Positions 33,912 to 42,463 of a DNA stretch of 64,000 nucleotides are shown here, in pieces. This stretch comes from Actinomadura latina NBRC 106108. Its GTDB lineage: Bacteria > Actinomycetota > Actinomycetes > Streptosporangiales > Streptosporangiaceae. Positions within the stretch are counted from its first letter, which is position 1. Every line of letters starts with the position of its first letter. The translations under genes were made by a program, and so were the position numbers. Location of the stretch: positions 24,463 to 88,462 of the forward strand of contig NZ_BCQS01000023.1 in assembly GCF_001552195.1 (NCBI RefSeq), read 5' to 3'. Under the pieces are notes generated by a model that saw only the letters and a program-made list of their open reading frames with translations, did not search any database and was not told where the DNA came from.

Positions 33912-35489
33912 GAGCAGGAGGAGGGCTATGTCGTCGTGGCCCTGCTGGTCGGACAGCAGGGCCAGGACGCCGTCGGCGGTGTCCTCCAGCGTGCCGGCCT
34001 GCGAGGCGACAAGCGCGGACGCCAGCCGCGCGATGCCCTCGTCGACGTTGCGCATCCGGCTCTCGACCAGGCCGTCGGTGTAGAAGGCGAGGGTGGCGCC
34101 CGCCGGGATCTGCGCCGGGACCTGCTCGTACTCGGGCGGGTGCGCGGGGTCGGACACCCCGAGCGGCAGCCCGCGCGGGAACGCGAACCGCCGCGCCGTC
34201 CCGTCGGGGAGGGCCAGCAGCGGCGGCGGATGCCCGGCGCACGCCACCTCGCAGTGCAGCGTCGCCGGGTCGCAGACCATGCACAGGCAGGTCGCGAACT
34301 GGGCGGCGTCCAGGTCCTGGGCGATGGAGTCGAGCCGCTCCAGCACCTCGGCGGGCGGGAACTCGCAGCTGGCCAGGGTGTGCGCGGCGACCCGCAGCTG
34401 ACCCATCGCCGCGGCGGCGGTGACGCCGTGCCCCACCGAGTCGCCGATGACGACCGCGACCTTGTCGCCGGGAAGCGGCACCACGTCGTACCAGTCGCCG
34501 CCGACGCCGCTGCGGGCCGGCAGGTAGCGGTGCGCGATCTCCAGGCCGGGCGGGGCGGCGACCCCGGCGGGCAGCAGCCCGGCCTTCAGGGTGGTCGCGG
34601 TGCGGTGCTCGCGCCGGTACAGGCAGGCGTTGTCGACGCAGGTGGCGGCGCGCCCGGCGAGCTCGGACGCCAGCGCCGTGTCGGTGGCGGTGAACGGAAG
34701 CCGGCCGCGCTTGCGGCTGAACACCGCGAAGCCGAGCGCCCGGCCCCGCGCCACCAGCGGCACCGCCAGCAGCGACACGTGGTCGAGGAGCCCGTCGAAG
34801 ACGCGGCCTGTCTGCCGCGCCATCGTGTCCTGGATGGCGTCGCCGCCGAACTCGATCATGGCGCCGGTGGTGAGGCAGCGGGCGTACGGGGTGGACGGCG
34901 GGTAGACGATGACCTCGTTGACGGGGAACTCGCGGGACCACTCGCGGGGGTCGTCGTCGGCGAACGCCACCGCCAGGCGCCGTACGACCGCCGAGCCGTC
35001 GGCCTCCGCGGCGGGGTGGTCGTCGTCGGCGAGGAGCCGCTCCAGGACGTAGACGGCGCCCGCGTCGGCGAACCGTGGGACGGTGACGGCGACGATCTCG
35101 CAGGCGGTGCGGTGCAGGTCGAGGGTGGAGCCGATGCGGCGGCCCGCCTCGTTCAGCAGGTCCAGGCCGTCGGCCCACGGCGGCGACACGGTCAGTGCGA
35201 CGACGGGGCCGCCGTCCGCGCGGGTGATCGCCTCGCACGCGACCGACAGCCCGTCGTCCGACAGCGGCAGCACCCCGCTCCAGGAGCGGCCGGACATGGC
35301 CATCTTCAGCGCCGACGCCAGGTGCTCGGCGGCGGCGGGGCGGCCGAGCAGTTCGGGCAGCCGCGCCCCGGCCGCCTCGGCCGCATCGTGGCCGAACAGG
35401 CGGGCGGCGCCCTCGCTCCACCCGGTGATCGCGCCGTCCGGGTCGAGCAGGACGGTCACCGGCCCCGGCCGTGCGGGTCGATCGGACAT
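33897..35489 (-). CDS. PAS-GAF-SpoIIE (PP2C) phosphatase
   Basis: A 530-residue sensor phosphatase. A PAS-like domain (about 10-105, VTVLLDPDGAITGWSEGAARLFGHD) is followed by a GAF domain (about 120-295), then a SpoIIE-type PP2C catalytic domain (about 300-530) with IGDSVGHGVTAAAAMGQLR, FATCLCMVCDP, CAGHPPPLL and FYTDGLVE. These motifs hold the metal aspartates. Such proteins dephosphorylate anti-anti-sigma factors, steering stress sigma factors. No sigma or anti-sigma gene is adjacent. ATG 35489 has GAGGA upstream. It faces away from the methyltransferase gene, which starts 99 bases away. Confidence 0.9.
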   Translation of the reverse strand: MSDRPARPGPVTVLLDPDGAITGWSEGAARLFGHDAAEAAGARLPELLGRPAAAEHLASALKMAMSGRSWSGVLPLSDDGLSVACEAITRADGGPVVALTVSPPWADGLDLLNEAGRRIGSTLDLHRTACEIVAVTVPRFADAGAVYVLERLLADDDHPAAEADGSAVVRRLAVAFADDDPREWSREFPVNEVIVYPPSTPYARCLTTGAMIEFGGDAIQDTMARQTGRVFDGLLDHVSLLAVPLVARGRALGFAVFSRKRGRLPFTATDTALASELAGRAATCVDNACLYRREHRTATTLKAGLLPAGVAAPPGLEIAHRYLPARSGVGGDWYDVVPLPGDKVAVVIGDSVGHGVTAAAAMGQLRVAAHTLASCEFPPAEVLERLDSIAQDLDAAQFATCLCMVCDPATLHCEVACAGHPPPLLALPDGTARRFAFPRGLPLGVSDPAHPPEYEQVPAQIPAGATLAFYTDGLVESRMRNVDEGIARLASALVASQAGTLEDTADGVLALLSDQQGHDDIALLLLRPAG

Positions 35490-35587
35490 CGGTCCTCGCT
35501 GCCGTGTTCGGGGGGCCGGCCGGCGGGGCCGCGTTACGCTGATTCCGCTCCGCGGACGGCACCCCTCGGTCAAAAGGGAGACGATGC

Positions 35588-36388
35588 ATGGACTCCGAGT
35601 GGATACCACCCGAGGTCGACAGTCGAAGACCAAGCGTCGCACGGGTGTACGACTTCCTGCTCGGGGGAGCCCACAATTTCGCATCCGATCGTGACCTTGC
35701 GACCGGGCTGCTGCGCGTCGAGCCGCAGGCGCGGGAACTGGCCCAGGCGAACCGGGCGTTCCTGCGGCGCGCGGTCCGCACGCTGGCCGGGGCGGGCGTC
35801 TCCCAGTTCGTCGACATCGGGTCGGGCATCCCGACGCAGGGCAACGTGCACGAGGTCGCGCAGGGCGTGAACCCGGACGCGCGGGTGGTGTACGTCGACA
35901 ACGACGACGTCGCCGTCGCGCACAGCCGCAGCATCCTGGCCGGCGACGACCGCACCGCGATCCTGCAGGCCGACATGCGGAACCCGGCCGGCATCCTCAC
36001 CGCCCCGGAACTGAAGGACCTGATCGACCTCGCCGAGCCGGTGGCGTTCCTGCTGGTGGCGGCGCTGCACCTGGTCAAGGCCGCGGAGGACCCGGCCGGC
36101 ATCGTCGCGGCGCTGCGCGACGCCGCCGCGCCCGGCAGCCACCTGGTGATCTCCCACCTCACCCATGAGGCGCAGCCGGGCAAGACCGCCGCGATCGGCA
36201 AGCTCTACGACCGGGCGACGTCCCCGGCGGTCGCCCGGTCGCACGCGGAGATCCTGCGGTTCTTCGACGGCTGGGAGATGCTCGACCCGGGCCTGGTGTA
36301 CGTGCCGCTGTGGCGCCCGGACGAGGGCGACGTCGTGGCCGACCCCGAGCGGTTCCTCGTCCTCGGCGGGGTCGGCCGCCTTCCCTGA
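35588..36388 (+). CDS. DUF574 SAM-dependent methyltransferase
   Basis: A 266-residue protein of the actinobacterial DUF574 (Methyltransf_19) family. The N-terminus RPSVARVYDFLLGGAHNFASDRD is a very typical start. The SAM-binding region reads FVDIGSGIPTQGNVHE, then VVYVDNDDVAVAHS with the acidic residue after strand 2. Substrates are unknown; the family is hugely expanded in actinomycetes, often beside regulators such as XRE or SpoIIE phosphatases, as here. ATG 35588 lacks a strong ribosome binding site (AAAGGGAGACG lies about 8 bases before). It converges with the Pro-rich protein gene. Confidence 0.88.
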   Translation: MDSEWIPPEVDSRRPSVARVYDFLLGGAHNFASDRDLATGLLRVEPQARELAQANRAFLRRAVRTLAGAGVSQFVDIGSGIPTQGNVHEVAQGVNPDARVVYVDNDDVAVAHSRSILAGDDRTAILQADMRNPAGILTAPELKDLIDLAEPVAFLLVAALHLVKAAEDPAGIVAALRDAAAPGSHLVISHLTHEAQPGKTAAIGKLYDRATSPAVARSHAEILRFFDGWEMLDPGLVYVPLWRPDEGDVVADPERFLVLGGVGRLP

Positions 36389-36392
36389 CCCG

Positions 36393-36971
36393 TCAGCGGG
36401 CGAACGCGATGGCGGTGCCGGCGCTGACGACGACCGCGACGACGACGAGGACCAGCGAGGTGCTCAGCGGGTTGCGGCGCCGCTGCGCCGTCTGCGCGGC
36501 GCGCGGCGCCGTGTGCGCGGGCGCCGGCGCCGCCTCCTCGTGCGGTGCGTGCCCGTGCGGTGCCTGCTCGCGTGGTGTCCGCGCGGGCGGTGCCGGCGCG
36601 GCGGCCGAGGGCTCGGGCGGGCGCGTCCGCGGGGGCGGCGGCAGCGCGGCCGCCGCCGGGCGGGGACCCGGCGCGGGCGGCGGCGCGGCCGGGCCGGGCG
36701 GCCCGGCCGGGACGGGCTCGGCCGGCGGCTCCGGAGTCTCGGCCGGCGGCTCGTCCGAGGGCGGGGGCGGCTCGGGGGACGGCTCGGGCGTGTCCGGCGG
36801 CGGGGTTTCGGCGCAGCCGGCGGCGTCGGTGCCGGGCCCGATCTCGATGTCGACGCACACGGCGGCGCCGGGCGGCGGAGTGGGGGCCGCGAGCGCGCCG
36901 GCGGGGAGGGCGAGGACGCCCGCGACCGCGGCGGGCAGGACGGGCACGACGAGACGCGCGCGCACGCTCAC
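36393..36971 (-). CDS. Proline-rich surface protein, unknown
   Basis: A 192-residue secreted or membrane protein. An N-terminal signal sequence (ARLVVPVLPAAVAGVLALPAGALA) precedes a short conserved-looking segment with two Cys (CVDIEIGPGTDAAGC). A long Pro/Ala/Glu linker (about 55-160) follows, then a C-terminal transmembrane helix NPLSTSLVLVVVAVVVSAGTA. The topology is extracellular stalk plus membrane anchor. The GTG at 36971 overlaps the stop of the small upstream gene (GTGA), which decides the start; GGGAGG is 3 bases upstream. I do not recognise a family; low-complexity composition limits any match. Confidence 0.6.
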   Translation of the reverse strand: MSVRARLVVPVLPAAVAGVLALPAGALAAPTPPPGAAVCVDIEIGPGTDAAGCAETPPPDTPEPSPEPPPPSDEPPAETPEPPAEPVPAGPPGPAAPPPAPGPRPAAAALPPPPRTRPPEPSAAAPAPPARTPREQAPHGHAPHEEAAPAPAHTAPRAAQTAQRRRNPLSTSLVLVVVAVVVSAGTAIAFAR

Positions 36972-37096
36972 CCACCTCCCGAGATGCGCTGCAGTTCGGG
37001 GGCGGGGCCGTCCGCGCCCCTCCAGCGCCGGACGAGCCGGCTCGCCAGCAGTACCACGCCGATCGCGCAGATCGCGGCCGCACAGTAAACGATCAT
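36968..37096 (-). CDS. 42-residue membrane protein, unlisted small gene
   Basis: ATG at 37096 is followed by 42 codons: MIVYCAAAICAIGVVLLASR, then LVRRWRG and a short polar tail ending SGGG. It predicts one N-terminal transmembrane helix with a cytoplasmic Arg-rich start to the tail. GGGAGGGGC directly before the ATG is a strong ribosome binding site. Its TGA overlaps the GTG of the Pro-rich protein by GTGA, a sign of coupled translation. Together these make it a real gene in my view. The function is unknown; the pair may form a small surface complex. Confidence 0.65.
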   Translation of the reverse strand: MIVYCAAAICAIGVVLLASRLVRRWRGADGPAPELQRISGGG

Positions 37097-37176
37097 GCCC
37101 CTCCCGCGTCAGGCTCCCATCACTGCAGGTGAGCTTATTTTCACGGACCGTTTCTACCGGTGGGTTTCGCGATGAC

Positions 37177-37194
37177 CGTCACCTGGAGGTGACG
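37177..37194. promoter_or_regulatory. Palindromic operator candidate upstream of kamD
   Basis: CGTCACCT-GG-AGGTGACG is a perfect 18-bp palindrome in the 272-base divergent region between kamD and the small membrane protein gene. It could bind a regulator of either. No conserved cobalamin riboswitch box is visible in this region. Confidence 0.5.
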
Positions 37195-37368
37195 TGACCG
37201 CCCGGCCAGGGAAGGTGATCGGTACGGGAGGGGGAAGGTCGGAGAGTTCTGCTGCCAGTTCTTGTGAAATACGGTGTCTATGCCGGAAGATCTCCCGTAG
37301 AGAACCCGGTGTGAAGGACGATTGTTCGGACCGGCCTGAGAGGGGCGGCTGCGTGAGGGGAGACGGCA

Positions 37369-38988
37369 ATGGCGCCGCAGGGAAAGCTGGACCTCGACCC
37401 GGAGGTGGTGCGCACCGCCCGGCGGCTCGCCGCGCGGGCCGCCGAACCGATCATCGGGATGGCCCGGTCCCACACGACCGTCTCGGTTGAGCGGGCGCTG
37501 CTGCGCCTGGCGGGCCTCACGGGCGCCGACGACGAGGGGCGCCCCTGGACCAACCACCTCGCCGACGCCGTCCGCGGCCAGGTCGGCCTGGAGCACGGCG
37601 TCGCCCTGCCGGTCTGGGACGCGCTGCTGAACGGCCCGCACGCCACCCTGGGCGACCTCGCCCGGGACGCCGCCCGGGGACGGGTGTCGTTCCGGCTCCC
37701 GTCCGGGACCGATTCCGGCCACGCCCGCAAGGCCGCGAGGGAGGCCGCGCGCGGCGGGATGGCCCGCATCGACCGGCGCCGCGCCGAGCGCGACCGGCTG
37801 CTGGCCGAGCTGCCCGCCCCCGACACCGCCGACCCGCCGCGCCCCCTCGTCTACCTGATCGTGGCGACCGGCGACATCTACGAGGACATCCCGCAGGCGC
37901 AGGCGGCCGCCCGCGAGGGCGCCGACGTCGTCGCGGTCATCCGCTCCACCGGCCAGTCCCTGCTGGACTTCGTCCCCGAGGGCGCCACCCGCGAGGGCTA
38001 CGCCGGCACCTACGCCACCCGCGAGAACTTCCGGCTGATGCGCGCCGCGCTGGACGACGTGTCCCGCGAGCTGGGCCGGTACGTCCGGCTGACGAACTAC
38101 GCGTCCGGGCTGTGCATGCCGGAGATCGCGACCCTCGCCGGGCTCGAGCGCCTGGACATGATGCTCAACGACTGCATGTACGGGATCATCTTCCGCGACA
38201 TCAACCCGCGCCGGACGTTCATCGACCAGCGGTTCTCCCGGCAGATCCACGCCCGCGCCGGCATCGTCATCAACACCGGCGAGGACAACTACCTCACCAC
38301 CGCCGACGCGGTCGACGCCGCGCACACCGTGATCGTCAGCCAGCTGCTCAACGAGCGGTTCGGGCACGAGGCGGGCCTCACCGACGCGCAGCTCGGCCTC
38401 GGCCACGCCTTCGAGATCAACCCGGCGATCCCCGAGTCGTTCCGGCTGGAGCTCGCGCACGCCCAGCTGGTCCGGGAGCTGTTCCCCGGCGCGCCGCTGA
38501 AGTACATGCCGCCGACCAAGCACATGACCGGCAACATCTTCGCCGGCTACCTGCTGGACGCCTTCTTCAACCTCGCCGGGGTCATGACCGGCCAGTCGAT
38601 CATCCTGATCGGGATGATGACCGAGGGCATCCACACCCCGTGGCTGTCGGACCGCGACCTCGCCCTGGAGAACGTCCGCTACGTCCGCGACGCGTGCGGG
38701 AACCTCGCCGAGGACTTCATGCCCCGCCCGGACGGCATGCTCGTCCAGCGCGCCAAGCAGGTCCTGTCGGAGTCGGTCGACCTGCTGGGCCGCGTCGCCG
38801 ACGACGGGCTGCTCACCGCCATCGCCGAGGGGACGTTCGGCGTCACCCGCCGCCCGCCCGACGGCGGCAAGGGGCTGGACGGCGTCGTCCCCCGCGCCGG
38901 CGGCTACTTCAACCCCGCCATCGAGATCCTCGACACCGAGGACCCGCACGCCGCCCACACCGCCGCAGAGCAGGAGGTGCCCGCATGA
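37369..38988 (+). CDS. kamD: Beta-lysine (D-lysine) 5,6-aminomutase alpha subunit
   Basis: A 539-residue PLP- and adenosylcobalamin-dependent subunit moving the terminal amine of beta-lysine to carbon 5. Family phrases visible are VYLIVATGDIYEDIPQAQAAA, VAVIRSTGQSLLDFVPEG, LTNYASGLCMPEIATLAGLE, IIFRDINPRRTFIDQRFSR and YMPPTKHMTGNIF. The length matches the clostridial subunit (about 516). The first 40 residues are more variable. ATG 37369 has GAGGGGAGA upstream. The ATG of kamE overlaps its stop, so the complex is made stoichiometrically. It supplies 3,5-diaminohexanoate to Kdd. Confidence 0.92.
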   Translation: MAPQGKLDLDPEVVRTARRLAARAAEPIIGMARSHTTVSVERALLRLAGLTGADDEGRPWTNHLADAVRGQVGLEHGVALPVWDALLNGPHATLGDLARDAARGRVSFRLPSGTDSGHARKAAREAARGGMARIDRRRAERDRLLAELPAPDTADPPRPLVYLIVATGDIYEDIPQAQAAAREGADVVAVIRSTGQSLLDFVPEGATREGYAGTYATRENFRLMRAALDDVSRELGRYVRLTNYASGLCMPEIATLAGLERLDMMLNDCMYGIIFRDINPRRTFIDQRFSRQIHARAGIVINTGEDNYLTTADAVDAAHTVIVSQLLNERFGHEAGLTDAQLGLGHAFEINPAIPESFRLELAHAQLVRELFPGAPLKYMPPTKHMTGNIFAGYLLDAFFNLAGVMTGQSIILIGMMTEGIHTPWLSDRDLALENVRYVRDACGNLAEDFMPRPDGMLVQRAKQVLSESVDLLGRVADDGLLTAIAEGTFGVTRRPPDGGKGLDGVVPRAGGYFNPAIEILDTEDPHAAHTAAEQEVPA

Positions 38989-39827
38989 CGATCGAGAGCC
39001 CCGGGACCGGGACCCGGGCGCCGGCGGAGCCCGCCGACACCCGGCAGATCATCCGCCCCTACGGCGACACCACCGGCGACGGCATGGTGCAGATGTCGTT
39101 CACGCTGCCCGTCCCCGCCGGGAAGCGCGCCGAGGCCGCCGCCCTGCAGCTCGCGGGGAAGATGGGCCTGGAGCCCGCCAGCGTGGTGCACGCCAAGCCG
39201 ATGGGGCCCGACTTCACCTTCTTCATCGTGTACGGGAAGGTGCGGCATCTGATCGACTACGCGTCCATCCCCGTCCCGGAGGAGCGCGCGTACCCGCTGC
39301 TGACCTCGCAGGAGGTCAACCTGGCGATCCGCGAAGGGCTGAACCGGCGGCTGGTCGTCGTCGGTGCCTGCATCGGCACCGACGCCCACACCGTCGGCAT
39401 CGACGCGATCCTCAACGTCAAGGGGTTCGCGGGGGAGAAGGGCCTGGAGTACTACCGGGAGATCCAGGTCGTGAACATGGGCGCGCAGGTCACCGTCGAG
39501 GAGCTGGTCGAGCGCGCCAAGGCCGAGGACGCCGACGCCGTCCTGGTCTCCCAGGTCGTCACCCAGCGCAACGCGCACCTGCACAACACCAAGCAGATGG
39601 CCGCCGCGTTCCACGCCGAGTACCCGACGGCCGTCGCCGGCGGCATGGGGCGGCCGCTGCTGGTCGTCGGCGGCCCCCGGTTCGACACCGTCACCGAGGC
39701 CGACCTCGGCGTCGACCGGATCTTCGGCAAGGGCACCACGCCCGCCGAGGTCGCCGGCTACCTCGTGCACGCCCTGCTGCCCGACCAGTTCCCCGCGCAC
39801 AACGACGGAGAGGCCGACGATGAGTGA
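38985..39827 (+). CDS. kamE: Beta-lysine 5,6-aminomutase beta subunit (B12-binding)
   Basis: A 280-residue subunit carrying the cobalamin. The base-off DxHxxG motif is Asp133-Ala-His135-Thr-Val-Gly138 in GTDAHTVGIDAI, and the probable PLP Lys is in LNVKGFAGEKG (Lys146). The N-terminal half is the dimerisation domain (IIRPYGDTTGDGMVQMSFTL). It overlaps kamD by ATGA and is followed by kal, whose ATG lies inside its last three codons. The motif is complete, so the enzyme should be active if cobalamin is available. Confidence 0.93.
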   Translation: MTIESPGTGTRAPAEPADTRQIIRPYGDTTGDGMVQMSFTLPVPAGKRAEAAALQLAGKMGLEPASVVHAKPMGPDFTFFIVYGKVRHLIDYASIPVPEERAYPLLTSQEVNLAIREGLNRRLVVVGACIGTDAHTVGIDAILNVKGFAGEKGLEYYREIQVVNMGAQVTVEELVERAKAEDADAVLVSQVVTQRNAHLHNTKQMAAAFHAEYPTAVAGGMGRPLLVVGGPRFDTVTEADLGVDRIFGKGTTPAEVAGYLVHALLPDQFPAHNDGEADDE

Positions 39828-40236
39828 TCCGCGCGAGGGGACGGCCGTCACCCACCGCCGCTACGTCCCCTACTCCCACGCCCACTACGCCGGCGACCTG
39901 GTGGACGGCGCCTACGTCCTCGGGCTGTTCGGGGACGCGGCGACGGAGCTGTGCATCCGCACCGACGGCGACGAGGGCCTGTTCGCCTCCTACACCGACG
40001 TCCAGTTCCGCGCGCCCGTCAAGGCCGGGGACGTGCTGGAGACGACCGCGGTGCTGACCCGCGCGGGCACCCGCAGCCGCGCGATGGAGTTCGAGGCCCG
40101 CGTCGTGTGCCGGGGCCGTCCGGACAAGGGCGAGTCGGCCGCCGAGGTGCTTCCGGAGCCGATCGTCGCGGTCACCGCGACCGGGACGGTGGTGGTCGCC
40201 GCGCCGGCCGGCCGGAGCACGCCCGCCACGCCATGA
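39820..40236 (+). CDS. kal: 3-aminobutyryl-CoA ammonia-lyase
   Basis: A 138-residue hot-dog-fold enzyme removing ammonia from L-3-aminobutyryl-CoA to give crotonyl-CoA, the last amine-releasing step of lysine fermentation. The phrases SHAHYAGDLVDGAYVLGLFG, ATELCIRTDGDEGLFASY and MEFEARVVCRGRPDKGESAA match Kal as I remember it. It overlaps kamE by 8 bases (ATG at 39820; kamE stop at 39825). GGAGAGG precedes the start. The C-terminus is slightly longer and Pro/Ala-rich. After it there is no kce or CoA transferase; the next gene is lnt. Confidence 0.87.
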   Translation: MSDPREGTAVTHRRYVPYSHAHYAGDLVDGAYVLGLFGDAATELCIRTDGDEGLFASYTDVQFRAPVKAGDVLETTAVLTRAGTRSRAMEFEARVVCRGRPDKGESAAEVLPEPIVAVTATGTVVVAAPAGRSTPATP

Positions 40237-40748
40237 TCGCCGATCTTCCGGGCCCGAATTCAGCTGCGCTGATCATGGCGCTGAGCTGGGGAAACATGGT
40301 GTCGCCGCAGAACATGGCGCGGTTGACAAGGGGCCGGAAGCCGGTAGTTTTGCTGCAGTCCAGCACGGGACTCACCGATCGGCCGCCCGAGGCGCCGCCG
40401 GGCACCGCACGACGACGGGGACGGGGATCACGCCAGTGGTCGGCATCGTGCCCGCCTCAACCAGTGCGGTGATCCGGGAGCGGGCCCGGGCGGAGCCGCC
40501 CGATCGCGCGGGGGGTTGGACCCGGGAAGGGCCCGGACATCCAGTAGAAAACGGAGCCTCGTTCTCACCGCCTGTGGGACGACTCCGGCCCGACGGATGT
40601 CGCGGGCCCTCTTCCGTGTCCGGGCTCCCGTCCCCGTCCCCGTCCCCGTCGGCGTCCCTGTCGGCGTCCCTGTCCGCGCGGGCCGTGGTCGCCGTGGGCG
40701 CCCGCGCCCGGTAGCGTTCCGGGGAGGAACGAGCGAACGAGGTGGGAC
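40237..40748. other. 512-base intergenic region between kal and lnt
   Basis: No convincing gene. A promoter-like TTGACA-16-TAGTTT lies at 40323-40350. The last 150 bases are a low-complexity run of GTCCCCGTCCCC-like hexamers (40625-40680). A 92-codon frame at 40436-40714 has no ribosome binding site and only low-complexity protein. It may be a long lnt leader. Confidence 0.5.
40323..40350 (+). promoter_or_regulatory. Sigma-70-like promoter, TTGACA-16-TAGTTT
   Basis: One of the best promoter matches in the window by eye. It sits 86 bases after kal and about 400 bases before lnt on the same strand; no terminator is seen before it. Confidence 0.55.
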
Positions 40749-42458
40749 GTGGCCCAGGAGACCCTCCCGGACCGGTCGCCGGCCCGCGGCCCCGGAGCGG
40801 GCCCGGACGGCGCCCCCGGCGGTGAGGCGCCGCGCGGACGGCTGCGCCGGTTGGGCGCCCGCCTGCGCCGTGGGCTGTACGGGGGCGGCCGCGCGGGCTG
40901 GCCCCGCACCCTGCTGGCCGCGGCCGCCGGGCTCGCCATGTGGCCGGCCTTCCCGCCGCTCGACCTCACCTTCCTCGCCCCCGCCGGCGTCGCGCTGCTC
41001 ACCCTCGTGCTGCGCGGCCGGCGGCCCCGCACCGGCGCGTGGCTCGCCTTCGTCGCCGGCGCGGCGTTCTTCGTCCCCGTCCTGGAGGGCATCTCCCGGA
41101 TCGGCCCGGACGGCTGGATCATCCTCAGCCTCGTCCAGGCCGCCTACCTGCTGCCGCTGGGCGCCGGGATCGCGGTCGTCACTCGCCTGCCCGGCTGGCC
41201 GGTCTGGACGGCGGCGCTGTGGGTCGCCGAGGAGCTGGTCCGCGGCCGCGTGCCGTTCGGCGGGTTCCCCTGGGCCCGGCTGGCGTTCAGCCAGACCGCG
41301 ACGCCGCTGACCCCGTACGCGTCCTACGGCGGCGCGCCCCTGGTGACGTTCCTGACCGCGCTGGTCGGCGGGCTGCTCGCCTACGCCGCCGTCGCCGCGC
41401 ACCGCGCCCGCGCGTCCCGCCGCGACCGGACCGGGGACGGGCATGAGGAGGGGCGCGAGGACGGGCAGGAGAGGCCCGCGCCGCGCCGGGCCCTGGTGCC
41501 GGTCGCGGGCGCGCTCGCGCTGATCGCCGCCGTCGCCGGGGGCGGGCTGCTGATCCCCACCCCCGCGTCCGGCCGCCCCGTCACCGTCGCGGTGGTCCAG
41601 GGCAACGTGCCGCGCCTCGGCCTGGACTTCCTCGGCCAGCGCAAGGCCGTCCTGAACAACCACGTCAAGGCCACCCACGAGCTGGCGGCCAGGGTCCGCG
41701 CCGGCGAGCTGCCCCGGCCCGAGCTGGTCGTGTGGCCGGAGAACGCCAGCGACCTCGACCCCTACCGCGAGCCGGACGCCTACACCGCCATCGACGGCGC
41801 GGTGCGGGACGTCGGCGTCCCCGTCCTGGTCGGCGCCCTCACCGACACCCCCGACGGCGAGAAGGTCGAGAACCGCGGCATCGTCTGGAACCCCGGGTCC
41901 GGTCCCGGCGACTACTACGTCAAGCGGCACCCCGTGCCGTTCGGGGAGTACCTGCCGTTCCGCGACGTCCTCACCAGGCTGATCACCCGGTTCGAGCGGA
42001 TCCCGCGCGACTTCGCCAGGGGCACCCGCTCCGGGGTGATGAGGCTCGGGCCGGTCACCGTCGGCGACGTGATCTGCTTCGAGGTCGCCTACGACAAGGA
42101 GGTCCGGGACGTCGCGCCCGGGAACATCCTGGTCGTGCAGACCAACAACGCCACCTACGGCCGCACCAGCCTCCCGCCGCAGCAGATCGCGATGTCGCGG
42201 CTGCGCGCGGTCGAACATGGCCGTACGATCTTGGTGGCCGCGACCAGCGGGATCAGCGCGATCGTCGCCCCGGACGGCCGGATGCTCGCCGAGTCCCGCG
42301 AGTTCGTGCCCGACATCCAGGTCCGCACCGTCCCGGCGCGCACCGCGCGGACCCTGTCGGACCGGCTCGGCGCGGCGCCGGAGTGGGCGCTCGCGGCGCT
42401 GGGGCTCGGCGCGGTCCTCGCGGCGGCATGGACAGCCAGGAAGAACGAGGGGAATTGA
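40749..42458 (+). CDS. lnt: Apolipoprotein N-acyltransferase
   Basis: A 569-residue membrane enzyme that acylates lipoprotein amino termini. Residues about 55-230 and 245-270 hold transmembrane segments. The C-terminal nitrilase domain has the catalytic triad: Glu in VVWPENASD, Lys in YYVKRHPVPFGEYLP and Cys in VGDVICFEVAY. The N-terminal 50 residues and the loop HEEGREDGQERPAPRR are charged additions. GTG 40749 has GAGGTGGGA upstream. It is followed 5 bases later by the mannosyltransferase gene, the classical Lnt-Ppm1 order in actinomycetes, where the two act in lipoprotein and glycolipid maturation. Confidence 0.93.
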   Translation: MAQETLPDRSPARGPGAGPDGAPGGEAPRGRLRRLGARLRRGLYGGGRAGWPRTLLAAAAGLAMWPAFPPLDLTFLAPAGVALLTLVLRGRRPRTGAWLAFVAGAAFFVPVLEGISRIGPDGWIILSLVQAAYLLPLGAGIAVVTRLPGWPVWTAALWVAEELVRGRVPFGGFPWARLAFSQTATPLTPYASYGGAPLVTFLTALVGGLLAYAAVAAHRARASRRDRTGDGHEEGREDGQERPAPRRALVPVAGALALIAAVAGGGLLIPTPASGRPVTVAVVQGNVPRLGLDFLGQRKAVLNNHVKATHELAARVRAGELPRPELVVWPENASDLDPYREPDAYTAIDGAVRDVGVPVLVGALTDTPDGEKVENRGIVWNPGSGPGDYYVKRHPVPFGEYLPFRDVLTRLITRFERIPRDFARGTRSGVMRLGPVTVGDVICFEVAYDKEVRDVAPGNILVVQTNNATYGRTSLPPQQIAMSRLRAVEHGRTILVAATSGISAIVAPDGRMLAESREFVPDIQVRTVPARTARTLSDRLGAAPEWALAALGLGAVLAAAWTARKNEGN

Positions 42459-42463
42459 CACCG

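Noticed and set aside
37097..37368. Cobalamin riboswitch upstream of kamD
   Set aside because: KamDE uses B12, but I found no conserved B12-box-like text or matching long-range pairing; only an 18-bp palindrome.
40436..40714. 92-codon frame before lnt
   Set aside because: No ribosome binding site, low-complexity Ser/Pro run from hexamer repeats, no recognisable domain.
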